Both the position numbers and the translations under genes were made by a program. A DNA stretch of 37,715 bases, from positions 1-37,715 of the forward strand of contig CAYWJW010000010.1 in the NCBI GenBank assembly GCA_964458795.1, read 5' to 3'. A model generated the notes under the pieces. The model searched no databases, had not been told where the DNA came from, and saw only the letters and a list, made by a program, of their open reading frames with translations. The stretch is from JAJTHY01 sp964458795 (GTDB lineage: Bacteria; Pseudomonadota; Alphaproteobacteria; Rickettsiales; Midichloriaceae). Below, one piece after another: positions 1 to 9,265 of this stretch. Position 1 is the stretch's first letter. Each line of letters begins with the position of its first letter.

Positions 1-41
1 GACATTTTCACCCCATGGAAGTCCCTACACAAAATATTTTT
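1..41 (-). promoter_or_regulatory. Recurrent promoter-like element, copy 1 (cut by window edge)
   Basis: Read on the minus strand, this is the upstream half of the element found five more times in the window. The A/T box is at 30-41, GGGACTTCC follows after 5 nt, and the TTCCAT hexamer lies at 15-20. The -10 hexamer, expected 17 nt further on, falls outside the window, so the promoter call here rests on similarity to the complete copies. It points left, away from the membrane-protein gene that follows it. Confidence 0.6.
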
Positions 42-115
42 GTATAGGTGGAGAAAATTTCTAGCCATCTATATGTTTTATGTTTATGATTCTTACAAAT
101 ATATATGTCCTTGAT

Positions 116-763
116 ATGACTGGAGTAAAATACAACCCTATTCGCATACCTAACATGCTTGACTATGCAACCGGGACTTTGAGCGGCGTACACATGCTTT
201 ATGGGGTTATATCGGCTTCTTATGCTGCAGGTAAACCTACTTTACGCGGTTGCAATGGAGAAACATACCTTCTATCTGTCTTTTCCTTCCTTCTCACAGC
301 TTTCAATTGCTATAATGACAACTACCGTAAGAAAGATATTGCAATTGATAATAGCTCAGCAATACTGGCGAGTATACCCGGTATTTTTTGTGTTGCACCA
401 CTGCAATATATAAATTTCTCATCATATACTCCTATACAACAGGTAGTTACGTTTGGTACTATGATTACTGGAGCTAATATTATGCTTCACTATCTTAATA
501 GAACTCAATATAGTAGCCGCAACCGCAAGCCCTATGGGCCTTTGGCTAATAATGGCCTAATTTGGTTATATAGCTTTATGCAATGCGGCCTATTTACTGG
601 TTGCATACTTACTGCTCATGCGGCGCAAGTTGCAACATGCTCTGTCTTGAAACGCTCTTTCAGCCCTTGTATCACCTTCTCAGTAGACTTTATAGCAGGA
701 GCTGCATTACTATATGGCTTGTCTGAGAAGTCTGATGCAGTTAGTGATTTGTTATACCTCTAA
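116..763 (+). CDS. Multi-pass membrane protein, paralogue of the 12309 and 13154 genes
   Basis: This is a hypothetical protein of 215 residues with several hydrophobic stretches, probably an inner-membrane protein. I do not recognise a named family. It resembles the two tandem genes at 12309-13891. The N-terminus has a D-Y-x-x-G pattern about 16 residues in, like theirs, and a later segment beginning NNGLIWLYSFMQ matches KNNLLIVYFSFLG of the third paralogue. An ATG at 80 is in frame, but starting at 116 aligns the N-terminus with both paralogues, so I prefer 116; neither start has a clear ribosome binding site. The C-terminus is shorter than in the paralogues and lacks their YTHE motif. Function is unknown. 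Confidence 0.6.
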   Translation: MTGVKYNPIRIPNMLDYATGTLSGVHMLYGVISASYAAGKPTLRGCNGETYLLSVFSFLLTAFNCYNDNYRKKDIAIDNSSAILASIPGIFCVAPLQYINFSSYTPIQQVVTFGTMITGANIMLHYLNRTQYSSRNRKPYGPLANNGLIWLYSFMQCGLFTGCILTAHAAQVATCSVLKRSFSPCITFSVDFIAGAALLYGLSEKSDAVSDLLYL

Positions 764-778
764 CCACCTAAACTGGGT

Positions 779-2470
779 TTATTCAAAGCCTGGTTGTATA
801 GCTGCTGTTCTTTTTTGTTTGTCTTGTTCTAGTTGCTCCACATGGCTTTTTTTGGCCACTTCTGGAGCTGCAAGCTCTTTAAACTCAGGTGTTTTACTCA
901 ACTTGTCGTAAATAACTTTTGACATTTCAGTGAACTTAATCTGCTGATAAGTATCCTCTGAGATAATTGATTTAAAACCCGCTTTAAATGCTATAGTCCA
1001 ATCTTCAACAAAACTAAGCTTAAATTCTCCTTCAAAACGCTCTACTTGGGCAGCAGTAGGCCTTATTCTTTCAACAAAACTTGTGCCTGGCTCTCTTTCT
1101 TTATATGCCACATTCAAAGCGTTTGTTATTATTTCTACAAGGTTTTCTGTAGAAAAGTTCTCAACTTTTTTAACGTTACTTCCTTTCAAAAACCATCCTT
1201 GAGTATCCATTTCATTTTTTACAATGTTGACAAATTTTTCTTTAAAATGTTTCTCCGCAGCAGCGTATGCTTCGAACTTCCCTATTGTGGCTTTATCCTT
1301 AGCCATATCAAAAGCTGTTTCACCCTTGTTGTTTTCAATATGCGGGTCAGCACCTTTCATTAATAAAGTCTGAACCATTTGAGCATCACCTCTTTTAGCA
1401 GCAAGCATTAAGGCCGTGGTGTTGGTTTGACTGGTTTTGAGGTTTGGCCTAGCGCCTCCATCTAGAAGTGCTTTAACTATAGTTAGTCCACCCTTCTGTG
1501 CTTCTTGGAACATAAGCTCTTCTGCACCCTCACTGATGCCCCCATTCATAAGCTTTGTTACCATATCAGCAGTTTTTGCATACTGCAAAGGCGCTTTATT
1601 AGCCTTATCCTTTATATTAACAGCACCTGCTTCTAACAGTACATCTACCATTTTGTGGTTATCACTTGCAACAGCAATGTGCAATAAGCTCTCGCCCTTA
1701 GTATTTACAATCCGGTTAGGATTTGCCCCTTCGGACAATAACGTGCCAACCCTTACATCATCTCCTCTAGTAAATGCACTTAGTAAAAGCCCATCTTTAA
1801 TCTTTTGAGCTATGCCTTTATCAATAGATTTATCATTAGAAAGGTTACCCAAGTATACTTCATTCTCAGGCCATCCTCCCAATTCGACGAGTTTAAGTAC
1901 ACTACCCTTAACAAGTTGCTCTATTTCCGGCTTGCTACTTGCAACTAACTTATTTGTTTCCTCAGTTAATTTCTGCATAGCATATTCGGCCGAGCTGTAA
2001 AGCATAATAGGAATCGCACCACTCTGCTGCAAAGCTTTTACTGCAGCTTTGTAAGGTGGCTGCTCTTGTGCTATATGGCGCCGGAGTACTGCTCTCTTAA
2101 TATCTCCTTGCCCAGTCTTATGAGCTGATGCCTCAACATTTAAATTATACTCATCTATTTCTTTATTATCTCTATCCCTTTGCCTTTCCTTATTATGCTC
2201 CTCAACCATAATCTGCAAGTTCCTTACCGTTTCAAGCTCTGGAGTACTTACTTCTAAAGCTGCTAATTCCCTTAACAAAGCATCCTTTCTATCTGCCAAC
2301 AATGGTATCACTCTGTTATATATTGGAACAGAGCGAGATACTATGTTTATTTGTTTTTCTATTGTAGCTATATCATCAAGAGTAAGTGTATCCAAGTACT
2401 CCTGAGCCTTCACAGGGTCATTAGCTTCTATAAGTACGTGAATCCTACTTAGTTTCTCTGTTGCTTTCAT
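779..2470 (-). CDS. Ankyrin-repeat protein
   Basis: A 563-residue protein with no signal peptide or membrane segment. Residues about 230-395 hold ankyrin repeats, for example GESLLHIAVASDNHKMVDVL followed by LEAGA, then TTALMLAAKRGDAQMVQTLL and GADPHIENNKGETAFDMA. The repeats are flanked by helical, charged regions of about 230 residues (N) and 165 residues (C) that I do not recognise. Ankyrin proteins mediate protein-protein contacts, and in Rickettsiales many are secreted effectors; a host-directed role here is inference. An in-frame GTG lies at 2476, but the ATG at 2470 has a GGGG-type ribosome binding site at good spacing and is the better start. The gene is monocistronic and diverges from the HAD-putA pair, with a CtrA-like box in between. 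Confidence 0.85.
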   Translation of the reverse strand: MKATEKLSRIHVLIEANDPVKAQEYLDTLTLDDIATIEKQINIVSRSVPIYNRVIPLLADRKDALLRELAALEVSTPELETVRNLQIMVEEHNKERQRDRDNKEIDEYNLNVEASAHKTGQGDIKRAVLRRHIAQEQPPYKAAVKALQQSGAIPIMLYSSAEYAMQKLTEETNKLVASSKPEIEQLVKGSVLKLVELGGWPENEVYLGNLSNDKSIDKGIAQKIKDGLLLSAFTRGDDVRVGTLLSEGANPNRIVNTKGESLLHIAVASDNHKMVDVLLEAGAVNIKDKANKAPLQYAKTADMVTKLMNGGISEGAEELMFQEAQKGGLTIVKALLDGGARPNLKTSQTNTTALMLAAKRGDAQMVQTLLMKGADPHIENNKGETAFDMAKDKATIGKFEAYAAAEKHFKEKFVNIVKNEMDTQGWFLKGSNVKKVENFSTENLVEIITNALNVAYKEREPGTSFVERIRPTAAQVERFEGEFKLSFVEDWTIAFKAGFKSIISEDTYQQIKFTEMSKVIYDKLSKTPEFKELAAPEVAKKSHVEQLEQDKQKRTAAIQPGFE

Positions 2471-2520
2471 AAACACCCCATTGTCAAAAATTCATATACC
2501 TAACTATGCCATATAAATTA

Positions 2521-2535
2521 TTAATAACTGGTTAA
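2521..2535. promoter_or_regulatory. CtrA-like box (TTAA-N7-TTAA)
   Basis: TTAA at 2521-2524 and TTAA at 2532-2535 are separated by exactly 7 nt, and a C follows, giving the TTAA-N7-TTAAC form of the alphaproteobacterial CtrA site. It sits between the divergent ankyrin and HAD genes, about 50 bp upstream of the ankyrin start and 16 bp upstream of the likely HAD -35. Chance matches occur in AT-rich DNA, so this is a candidate only. Confidence 0.35.
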
Positions 2536-2550
2536 CGCGGTGAAAATATT

Positions 2551-2578
2551 TTGCTTACCTATTTATGTGGTTTATAGT
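2551..2578 (+). promoter_or_regulatory. Candidate sigma70 promoter for HAD-putA
   Basis: TTGCTT at 2551-2556 and TATAGT at 2573-2578 are separated by 16 nt. The -10 lies about 35 nt before the preferred HAD start at 2613. An upstream in-frame start at 2565 would lie inside this promoter, which argues against it. Confidence 0.35.
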
Positions 2579-2612
2579 ACGTACACGTAAATACCATATA
2601 AACAAGGTACAT

Positions 2613-3461
2613 ATGCTAGATAAGCTCATAAACTCTTACGAAACCTTCATTCTTGACATATGGGGGGTGCTTCATAATGGGCAGCAACTACTCCCAGGAG
2701 CGGTGGAATTTATTGCTCGCCTTGAAGCTAACCACAAACAGTATTATCTATTATCCAATGCCCCTCGCCCCGTAAACTCTGCGCATAGAAAGCTTGTGTC
2801 ATTGGGATTAGATATCCCAATGGAGAGAATTCTAACTTCCGGCGCCTTCTTCCTGGAAGCCCTAAAAGACCCTACCCTTGCACCACAAACCAATCTGCTT
2901 GGCAAAGCGGCGGTTATAGGCATTGAGAAGAATGATGAACTCCTGGGGGATGTTGATATTGAAATAGTATCATCACTTGCTCAAGCCGACTACCTTATCA
3001 TGCTTGCTTTTGCTGATGATGAGGCAGAAGTAGTGCACTACTGCAGCTTATTTAAGGAGGCAATTAGCCATAATCTGCCTATGATCTGCGTCAATCCTGA
3101 CAAAGTAGTTTTTGAAGGCACGCGCAAACGTTATTGCCAAGGACACTTTGCATCCATCTATACAGAGATGGGTGGTAAAGTTCACTACTTCGGCAAACCT
3201 TACCAAGAAATTTATCAATATCTTTTTAGTAGCCATTCTTTAAGCAAAGATAAAGCAATTATGTTTGGAGACTCCATAAATACTGACATTAAAGGAGCAT
3301 CCTCATTTTCTATTGACTCTGCTTTGCTTCTTACCGGCATCCATCAAGATGAGACAAATGTTGCAAATTTATTAAAATTATCTACAACTAGCCCTACATA
3401 TATACTAGATGATTTAGTAGGATCCTATGAGCAACAAGAAACTAGAAGCACTGGCACTTGA
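2613..3461 (+). CDS. HAD superfamily subfamily IIA hydrolase
   Basis: A 282-residue cytosolic HAD phosphatase of the NagD-like class IIA type found in alphaproteobacteria. The nucleophile motif is degenerate but recognisable (FILDIWGVLHNG), the second motif is LSNAPRP, and the C-terminal acidic motif is MFGDSINTDIKGA, which binds magnesium. The substrate is not predictable. I chose the ATG at 2613 because AAGG lies 5 nt upstream and because family members begin just before the nucleophile motif; an in-frame upstream extension would overlap the promoter. The 3' end overlaps putA by 35 nt, so the two are probably co-transcribed and translationally coupled. Confidence 0.8.
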   Translation: MLDKLINSYETFILDIWGVLHNGQQLLPGAVEFIARLEANHKQYYLLSNAPRPVNSAHRKLVSLGLDIPMERILTSGAFFLEALKDPTLAPQTNLLGKAAVIGIEKNDELLGDVDIEIVSSLAQADYLIMLAFADDEAEVVHYCSLFKEAISHNLPMICVNPDKVVFEGTRKRYCQGHFASIYTEMGGKVHYFGKPYQEIYQYLFSSHSLSKDKAIMFGDSINTDIKGASSFSIDSALLLTGIHQDETNVANLLKLSTTSPTYILDDLVGSYEQQETRSTGT

Positions 3462-6400
3462 TATCTCTTCAGTAGCTTTCGCAGATGAAGAATCCCACGT
3501 TATACATTTACTTGAGAATATAAATCTTAGCTCAGAAAGCCTTGCTAGAATCCAGGAGAATGCTGGGCGCTATGTATCATTAATACGCAACACCAAAGCT
3601 TCCTCTATAGAGAGCTTTATCCATGAATTCTCCTTATCCAACGAAGAAGGAGTGGCTATTATGTGCTTAGCTGAAGCATTGCTTAGGATACCTGATAGAA
3701 AAACAGCTATGGATATCACTGAAGCTATACTCAAAGATAAAAATTGGAGCAAGCATTTGGGGCAAAGCAGTTCATTATTTGTCAATGCATCCACCTGGGG
3801 GCTCCTACTCACCGGAAAGTTGATGAACTTCGGAAACTCTAAATTCTCACCCGCAAAGCTCTTAAATAGACTAAGTAGACCTGTAATCTTAGAGGCCGTT
3901 AAGCAAGTCATCAAAATCATCTCTAACGAATATATCTTAGGCACAGATATAAAATCTGCTATGCAAAACGCCAAGGACGTGCTTGCTAAAGGTTATAAGA
4001 TATCATTCGATATATTAGGAGAATCCTCTCGCACAGTCGAGCAAGCCAATTTTTACTACCATGAATACATAAACGCGATTGGCGAGATAGGTAAACACAC
4101 AAACAAAAAAGGTCCTATCTCAGCTAACCATAACTTATCCATAAAACTCACCGCATTGCACCCACGGGTTATTTACAAAAAGGAGCGCATCCTTGAACTC
4201 GAGCTTCTACCAAGACTCAAACATATAATCAACCTATGCCGTGATGCTAACATCTCAATTTCATTTGATGCAGAAGAAGCATTCCGCCAAGATGTATATC
4301 TCTCAATCCTAACTAAGCTTATATTAGACCCAGAGTTCAAAGGCTTTGATGGCATTGGCTTTGTGATACAGGGGTATCAGAAGCGTGCTTTCAAACTCAT
4401 TGACTACATAGCAGTGCTCGCTAAAGAAGCTGGCAAATGCATCCCAATTCGTTTAGTAAAAGGAGCTTATTGGGATAGCGAAATAAAGTTTGCGCAGGAA
4501 CATGGCCTAGAAGGCTACCCAGTATTCACCAAAAAGGAATACACGGATGTCTCTTATATTGCATGCGCACAAAAAATATTAAGCTATGGAAAGCTTTTCT
4601 ACTCACAGTTCGCCACTCACAATGCTCAGACTATCGCAACAATTGTCGAACTGGCAAGTGGATGCGAGTTCGAATTCCAGCGTCTACAAGGCATGGGAGA
4701 AAGCTTGCATGACGAGATCATCGAAGAAGGTTACTTATCACGCATTTATGCGCCAGTAGGCAAGTATGAAGATCTACTAGCATATCTTATGCGAAGACTT
4801 CTTGAGAGTGGTGCAAATAGCTCATTCGTCAATTTAGTTGCGGATAAGTCCACACCCGCCTCAGAACTGATCCAAAGCCCTATCGGCAAAGCTCGAACCA
4901 GCCTTAAATCCATCCCTAGCATTGTCGTACCAAAGGATATATATGGCGACCTTCGCAATAATTCAATAGGTTATGATATGGGATATCGCTATCAGTTTGA
5001 AAGCATGACCCATCTCTTAGGCTTACAAAAGAATAAACAATATGAAGCCCACTCGATATTTGCTGGCAAAAAGTGTGTTGGCAAATCATCTAATAATGTA
5101 GTGTCTCCTATAAATCATTCACAAATTATAGGCACGCTATACAATGCCGATGATAAAGATCTAACCAAAGCTATCGACACTGCGGCAGCTGCTTTTTGCC
5201 AGTGGAGTACTACACACGTATCTGAGCGAGCTAAACTTGCACGGAAAGTAGGCAATCTACTTCATCTTCATCGCTATGAGCTTTATGCGCTACTCATCAG
5301 AGAGGCTGGCAAAAACATTGAAGACAGCATTTCTGAAGTTAGAGAAGCCATAGACTTCACTGAGTACTATGCAACCATGGCAGAACGCGCTTGCGGCCTA
5401 CCCATCGAACTTCCTAGCTATACGGGCGAACTCAATACCTTGAGTTGGCATGCCAAGGGAATATTCGTATGCATAAGCCCGTGGAACTTTCCACTAGCTA
5501 TTTTCACTGGGCAAATAATTGCAGCACTTGTAACCGGCAATACTGTTATCGCTAAACCTGCTGCTAATACTTCTCTAATTGCAACATTTACAGCAAAACT
5601 CTTCCATAAGGCGGGCATCCCAAAAGATGTATTTCAATTGGCTGTTGCTCAAGGCAAACAGATATCAGATAAAATCCTATCTGATGCACGCATTAAAGGA
5701 GTTTGCTTCACAGGATCCTTAAAAGTCGCACTAGGCATTAATCGAACGCTTGCGGAACGAGATGCTCCAATTGCCGCAATCATTGCGGAAACTGGTGGCC
5801 AAAATGCTATGATAGTTGATAGCTCTGCTTTGCTTGAACAAGCGGCCGATTCAATCATTCTATCAAGCTTCGGGAGCATCGGTCAAAGGTGTTCAGCACT
5901 GCGTGTACTCTACGTACAAGAAGAAGTGGCTGACAAGCTTATAAACCTTTTAATAGGTTCTATGAATGAGCTAAAGCTAGGCAACACCATGGAGATGAGC
6001 AATGACCTTGGCCCTGTGATTAGCAATGCTGCACGTTCCGAGTTAGAAGCGCACATACAAACTATAGTCAAACAAAAGGGTTGCAAACTTATAGCAACCC
6101 ATCGCCAACATGCCGATAAAGAACTAAAAAAAGGCAGTTTCTTGGTGCCACATATTATATCCATCCAAAGTATAACCGATCTAAGCCAAGAGAATTTTGG
6201 CCCAATCCTACATATCATCCGCTACAAAGGAACGGAGTTAGACAAAATAATAACCGAAATAAATGCAACAGGTTATGGTCTAACCTTCGGCATACAAACC
6301 CGTATCGAAGAACGGATCGACTACGTAGCCAGCAAAATACACGCAGGCAATACCTATGCAAACCGTAGCATCATAGGAGCACAGGTCGGCACCCAACCGT

Positions 6401-6534
6401 TCGGCGGAGAAAACAACTCCGGTACCGGTTTTAAAGCCGGCGGGCCACACTATTTATACAAATTCATGAATGAGCGTGTAGTTAGCGTTAATACAACTGC
6501 TATAGGCGGGAATCTGGATCTACTGCGTGGGTAA
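3427..6534 (+). CDS. putA: Bifunctional proline dehydrogenase / P5C dehydrogenase PutA
   Basis: It oxidises proline to glutamate in two steps: an FAD-dependent proline dehydrogenase, then an NAD-dependent glutamate-semialdehyde (P5C) dehydrogenase. The 1035-residue protein has an N-terminal helical part, a PRODH barrel at about 190-465 (RLVKGAYWDSEIKFAQ, then ATHNAQTI and YLMRRLLESGANSSFV), and an aldehyde dehydrogenase domain at about 540-1010 (ISPWNFPLAIFTGQI, glutamate 788 in ETGGQNA, catalytic cysteine 822 in GQRCSALRV). The ribbon-helix-helix DNA-binding domain of E. coli PutA and the extra C-terminal domain of the long forms are both absent, so this is a short, purely enzymatic PutA. 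Proline and glutamate are typical carbon sources for intracellular Rickettsiales. It overlaps the upstream HAD gene. Confidence 0.95.
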   Translation: MSNKKLEALALDISSVAFADEESHVIHLLENINLSSESLARIQENAGRYVSLIRNTKASSIESFIHEFSLSNEEGVAIMCLAEALLRIPDRKTAMDITEAILKDKNWSKHLGQSSSLFVNASTWGLLLTGKLMNFGNSKFSPAKLLNRLSRPVILEAVKQVIKIISNEYILGTDIKSAMQNAKDVLAKGYKISFDILGESSRTVEQANFYYHEYINAIGEIGKHTNKKGPISANHNLSIKLTALHPRVIYKKERILELELLPRLKHIINLCRDANISISFDAEEAFRQDVYLSILTKLILDPEFKGFDGIGFVIQGYQKRAFKLIDYIAVLAKEAGKCIPIRLVKGAYWDSEIKFAQEHGLEGYPVFTKKEYTDVSYIACAQKILSYGKLFYSQFATHNAQTIATIVELASGCEFEFQRLQGMGESLHDEIIEEGYLSRIYAPVGKYEDLLAYLMRRLLESGANSSFVNLVADKSTPASELIQSPIGKARTSLKSIPSIVVPKDIYGDLRNNSIGYDMGYRYQFESMTHLLGLQKNKQYEAHSIFAGKKCVGKSSNNVVSPINHSQIIGTLYNADDKDLTKAIDTAAAAFCQWSTTHVSERAKLARKVGNLLHLHRYELYALLIREAGKNIEDSISEVREAIDFTEYYATMAERACGLPIELPSYTGELNTLSWHAKGIFVCISPWNFPLAIFTGQIIAALVTGNTVIAKPAANTSLIATFTAKLFHKAGIPKDVFQLAVAQGKQISDKILSDARIKGVCFTGSLKVALGINRTLAERDAPIAAIIAETGGQNAMIVDSSALLEQAADSIILSSFGSIGQRCSALRVLYVQEEVADKLINLLIGSMNELKLGNTMEMSNDLGPVISNAARSELEAHIQTIVKQKGCKLIATHRQHADKELKKGSFLVPHIISIQSITDLSQENFGPILHIIRYKGTELDKIITEINATGYGLTFGIQTRIEERIDYVASKIHAGNTYANRSIIGAQVGTQPFGGENNSGTGFKAGGPHYLYKFMNERVVSVNTTAIGGNLDLLRG

Positions 6535-6610
6535 AAGCAGGGTGTTACCTGAGGTTGGATCTCCATATCAATCTTCGTCGCCCAGAGGAGCGAGTTCTTA
6601 AGGGTTTTAG

Positions 6611-6687
6611 GCATAACTTTCTGATCTTATATTTATAGTATATCCCGCTTTTTTGCCGTATGGAAGTCCCTAGCAAAAATATTTTTT
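6611..6687 (-). promoter_or_regulatory. Recurrent promoter-like element, copy 2
   Basis: On the minus strand: A/T box at 6675-6687, GGGACTTCC, TTCCAT at 6660-6665, exactly 17 nt, then TATACT at 6637-6642. It continues into a conserved leader (about 6611-6636) shared with copies 3-5. It lies in the 169-nt gap between the convergent putA and ABC exporter genes and points antisense into the 3' end of putA. No known gene lies downstream; a 54-codon reading frame (6450-6614, minus) begins 22 nt after the -10 hexamer, mostly antisense to putA. The rest of the gap shows nothing else. Confidence 0.7.
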
Positions 6688-6703
6688 AGTGCTCTCAAAC
6701 CCT

Positions 6704-8479
6704 CTATTCATCTAGAGAATCAGGCAATAGCCCTGCTGTTTGCATGCGCCATAACATTGCATAGTGGCCACCTCTTGCAAGAAGCTCTTTATGCGAACCA
6801 TCTTCAATTATAGTGCCCTGGTCGAATACCAAGATTCTATCTACTTCTAAAAGAGTTGAGAGGCGATGTGCGATTATTATGCTGGTTTTGTTTTTAGATA
6901 ACACCCTGATGCTATCTTGAATTTGTTTTTCTGTATATGAATCAAGCGCTGATGTGGCTTCGTCCATAATCAGTATTGGTGCATCCTTTAAGATAGCCCT
7001 AGCTATGGCAATGCGCTGCTTTTGCCCGCCCGATATTTTTGAGGCCTTTTCCCCGACCTGAGTATCATAGCCATCTTCCAGGTTCATAATAAACTCATGA
7101 CAATTAGCCTTGATAGATGCGTCGATCACTTCCTCATCGGTTGCATCTTCACTTGAGTATCTAATGTTATCCATGATAGAGCGGTGAAATAGCATTGGTT
7201 CTTGCGGGATTAGGCAGATATTATCACGTAGGGATTTAAGAGTTATGGCACTGATATTCTGACCATCAATCTTAATCGCTCCGGATTCGATATTAAATAA
7301 CCTCAAAATAAGGTGTGCAAATGTAGTTTTGCCACTGCCGGATAGACCCACTAACCCGATCTTTTGTCCACCTTCAATAATTAAAGTTTTCTCTTTAAAC
7401 ACATTATCATTATGCCTGTATTTGAAGGTGACCTTGATAAATTCAATCTTGCCTTTTGATACTTTGAGGTCTTTAGCATCTTCTTCTTCTTCAATATCTA
7501 TAGGGTCTTTAATAATTTTTAAAGCCTGCTTGATTACACCAAGCTCACGAAAAAGATACGCCATCTCCACCGTTGCTGCAAAAGCAAGCGCTAGTATATT
7601 CAAAGTTGAGGTAAACACAAAGATCATGTCTCCCAAGCTGATTTGATCATGCTGCCAATACCTGATGGTAAAGTAAAACAGCGAGGTTAAGCTGAACAGA
7701 GCTATAAGGCTTAGCAATAGCTTAAATTTCTCAATGAAGAATAAAGTGGAACGATTTTTTGCAATCTCATCATCCTGAGCGCTACGCACGTTTTCCACTT
7801 CAAAATACTGCTTGGTATATAGCTTTACATTTAGATGATTGTTTAGAGTATCTACTATACGCCCCTGCAGCTGTGTTCTAGCCTCCGATTGAATTCGGGA
7901 AAGTTCTGCAGCCTTTGCCCCGGCAATTGCACATATAAGTAGATGTGTGGCAAGCCATCCAAAGAAAATAAGAGATAGTAGAGGCTCTAAGTGCATAAAT
8001 AATGCTGAAGATATTACAATTGCAATCACAAGTGGAATAAGATTATTGAAGACAAAGTCGATGACAATACTTGAACTCCTCGGTAGATCACTAATTCTAT
8101 TCGCGATGCTCCCAACAAAGTTATTTGAGAAATAGGTGAGCGAGTGTTTGTTAACATGCTCAAATGTTGCCATTCTGATATTGGCTTCAAAGTTAGGATA
8201 AATAGTGGCGGACGCAAAGCCCTGGAGCCTGGTTAAGAGTTCTAAGAAAATCCAAAATGCTAAAGCCGATAGGAACAGGTAGCCAAGGTGATGAAAAATT
8301 AACTCCTTATCACCCGCATACCCTGAAAGAGCATCAATGATTTTGCCGGTAATATATGGCCATATAGAGCTAGATAAGGCAGTAGCAAGGCAAGCTACTA
8401 GAAAAACAACAAAGTTGATCTTTTGTTTCTTGATGAAATGTAAGAAATATCCGAGTCTCTGATCAGGTATTGTTGCCAT
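6704..8479 (-). CDS. ABC exporter, fused permease and ATPase
   Basis: A half-transporter of about 591 residues of the MsbA/lipid-drug exporter type, acting as a homodimer in the inner membrane. The N-terminal half has about six membrane helices. The C-terminal ATPase has Walker A GLVGLSGSGKTT, the signature SGGQKQRIAIARA, Walker B ILIMDEATSAL, and an H-loop in IIAHRLSTL. The substrate cannot be told from sequence. A TTG codon at 8497 is in frame, but I start at the ATG at 8479 (MATIPDQRLG); the Shine-Dalgarno spacing is poor. Both neighbours are separated by intergenic DNA, so it is probably transcribed alone. Confidence 0.88.
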   Translation of the reverse strand: MATIPDQRLGYFLHFIKKQKINFVVFLVACLATALSSSIWPYITGKIIDALSGYAGDKELIFHHLGYLFLSALAFWIFLELLTRLQGFASATIYPNFEANIRMATFEHVNKHSLTYFSNNFVGSIANRISDLPRSSSIVIDFVFNNLIPLVIAIVISSALFMHLEPLLSLIFFGWLATHLLICAIAGAKAAELSRIQSEARTQLQGRIVDTLNNHLNVKLYTKQYFEVENVRSAQDDEIAKNRSTLFFIEKFKLLLSLIALFSLTSLFYFTIRYWQHDQISLGDMIFVFTSTLNILALAFAATVEMAYLFRELGVIKQALKIIKDPIDIEEEEDAKDLKVSKGKIEFIKVTFKYRHNDNVFKEKTLIIEGGQKIGLVGLSGSGKTTFAHLILRLFNIESGAIKIDGQNISAITLKSLRDNICLIPQEPMLFHRSIMDNIRYSSEDATDEEVIDASIKANCHEFIMNLEDGYDTQVGEKASKISGGQKQRIAIARAILKDAPILIMDEATSALDSYTEKQIQDSIRVLSKNKTSIIIAHRLSTLLEVDRILVFDQGTIIEDGSHKELLARGGHYAMLWRMQTAGLLPDSLDE

Positions 8480-8593
8480 AGGCCATAAAAGCTCCAAGAG
8501 AGGTTAGTAGGCTAAAGAACATATACCATGAGAGCCCAATTATCAATAATAAATAAATATTTTAAGTGGAGGTTAAACGACTTTACTATCGCT

Positions 8594-8615
8594 GGCTCTA
8601 ACTGAATTTAGAGCC
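8594..8615 (-). terminator. Hairpin at the end of the 8598-9044 gene
   Basis: An 8-bp perfect stem, GGCTCTAA and TTAGAGCC with a 6-nt loop, spans the stop codon. There is no run of U after it, so it is not a classical intrinsic terminator. It may protect the 3' end or be incidental to coding. Confidence 0.25.
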
Positions 8616-9044
8616 AATTACAATCCCCGCAACTAACCCACCAACTGTACCTGCAAATACCTTTGGAGCAATAACCGCTTCACAAATTGAGGCTATAGAA
8701 TCCTTTATATAACTCGCATCATTCACAATAGACCTGCCTTTTACAAATGAAAACCCCACATATCCCATACCACCAAGAATTGCTGCAGGAACCATAAACA
8801 CGGTAGATTTAGCCATAAACTCTATGATACCATCTGGAATCACTCCTAAAGCTTTACCTATTGCTTTACCTATAGGAGTAAGAACATGGATATAACTTTG
8901 ATAAACTGCATCTGAAGCCAATAACAAAGGGACTGCACATACATCTCCCAATAGAGCAGCAGGCATCCACCAAAAATCCTTATTACCTTTAGTAAAATGC
9001 CCCCAATACTCAACTAAAAAGAAATCGCTCTTTTCCTTTGCCAT
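8598..9044 (-). CDS. Small glycine-rich membrane protein, unknown function
   Basis: A 148-residue hypothetical protein. After a charged and aromatic N-terminus (YWGHFTKGNKDFWW), it has hydrophobic segments near residues 28-45, 80-100 and 128-146. Two of these are rich in small residues spaced like helix-packing motifs (AAILGGMGYVG; GTVGGLVAGIVIG). The start is well supported by AGGGAG placed 7 nt upstream of the ATG. I do not recognise a family. It is followed on the same strand by the ABC exporter about 120 nt away, but a shared function is not evident. Confidence 0.65.
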   Translation of the reverse strand: MAKEKSDFFLVEYWGHFTKGNKDFWWMPAALLGDVCAVPLLLASDAVYQSYIHVLTPIGKAIGKALGVIPDGIIEFMAKSTVFMVPAAILGGMGYVGFSFVKGRSIVNDASYIKDSIASICEAVIAPKVFAGTVGGLVAGIVIGSKFS

Positions 9045-9203
9045 TTTTAACTCCCTATTTTAAATTCATTTCCAAGGTTTATATACTATAATAATCATAA
9101 AGAGCAAGACTTTATGAAATAAATGTCACATAAATCAGTCTTAAAAACTCATATATAGTCATCCTCGCGTATGCTGCTATGACTTGAGAGTATCTACAAG
9201 ATT

Positions 9204-9218
9204 TTAACTATTTATTAA
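9204..9218. promoter_or_regulatory. CtrA-like box (TTAA-N7-TTAACC)
   Basis: TTAA at 9204-9207 and TTAA at 9215-9218 with exactly 7 nt between, followed by CC. It lies about 48 bp upstream of the GTG of the large unknown gene at 9266, in a 221-nt intergenic region that otherwise shows nothing clear. This is the closest match to the CtrA consensus in the window, but it could still be chance. Confidence 0.38.
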
Positions 9219-9265
9219 CCTTTCTACCCCATAATGAACTCATGAACGAATAGTGAGTAGCTAGC

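Noticed and set aside
80..115. Extended N-terminus of the first membrane protein (start at 80)
   Set aside because: The extra 12 residues do not align with the two paralogues and there is no ribosome binding site; kept only as an alternative.
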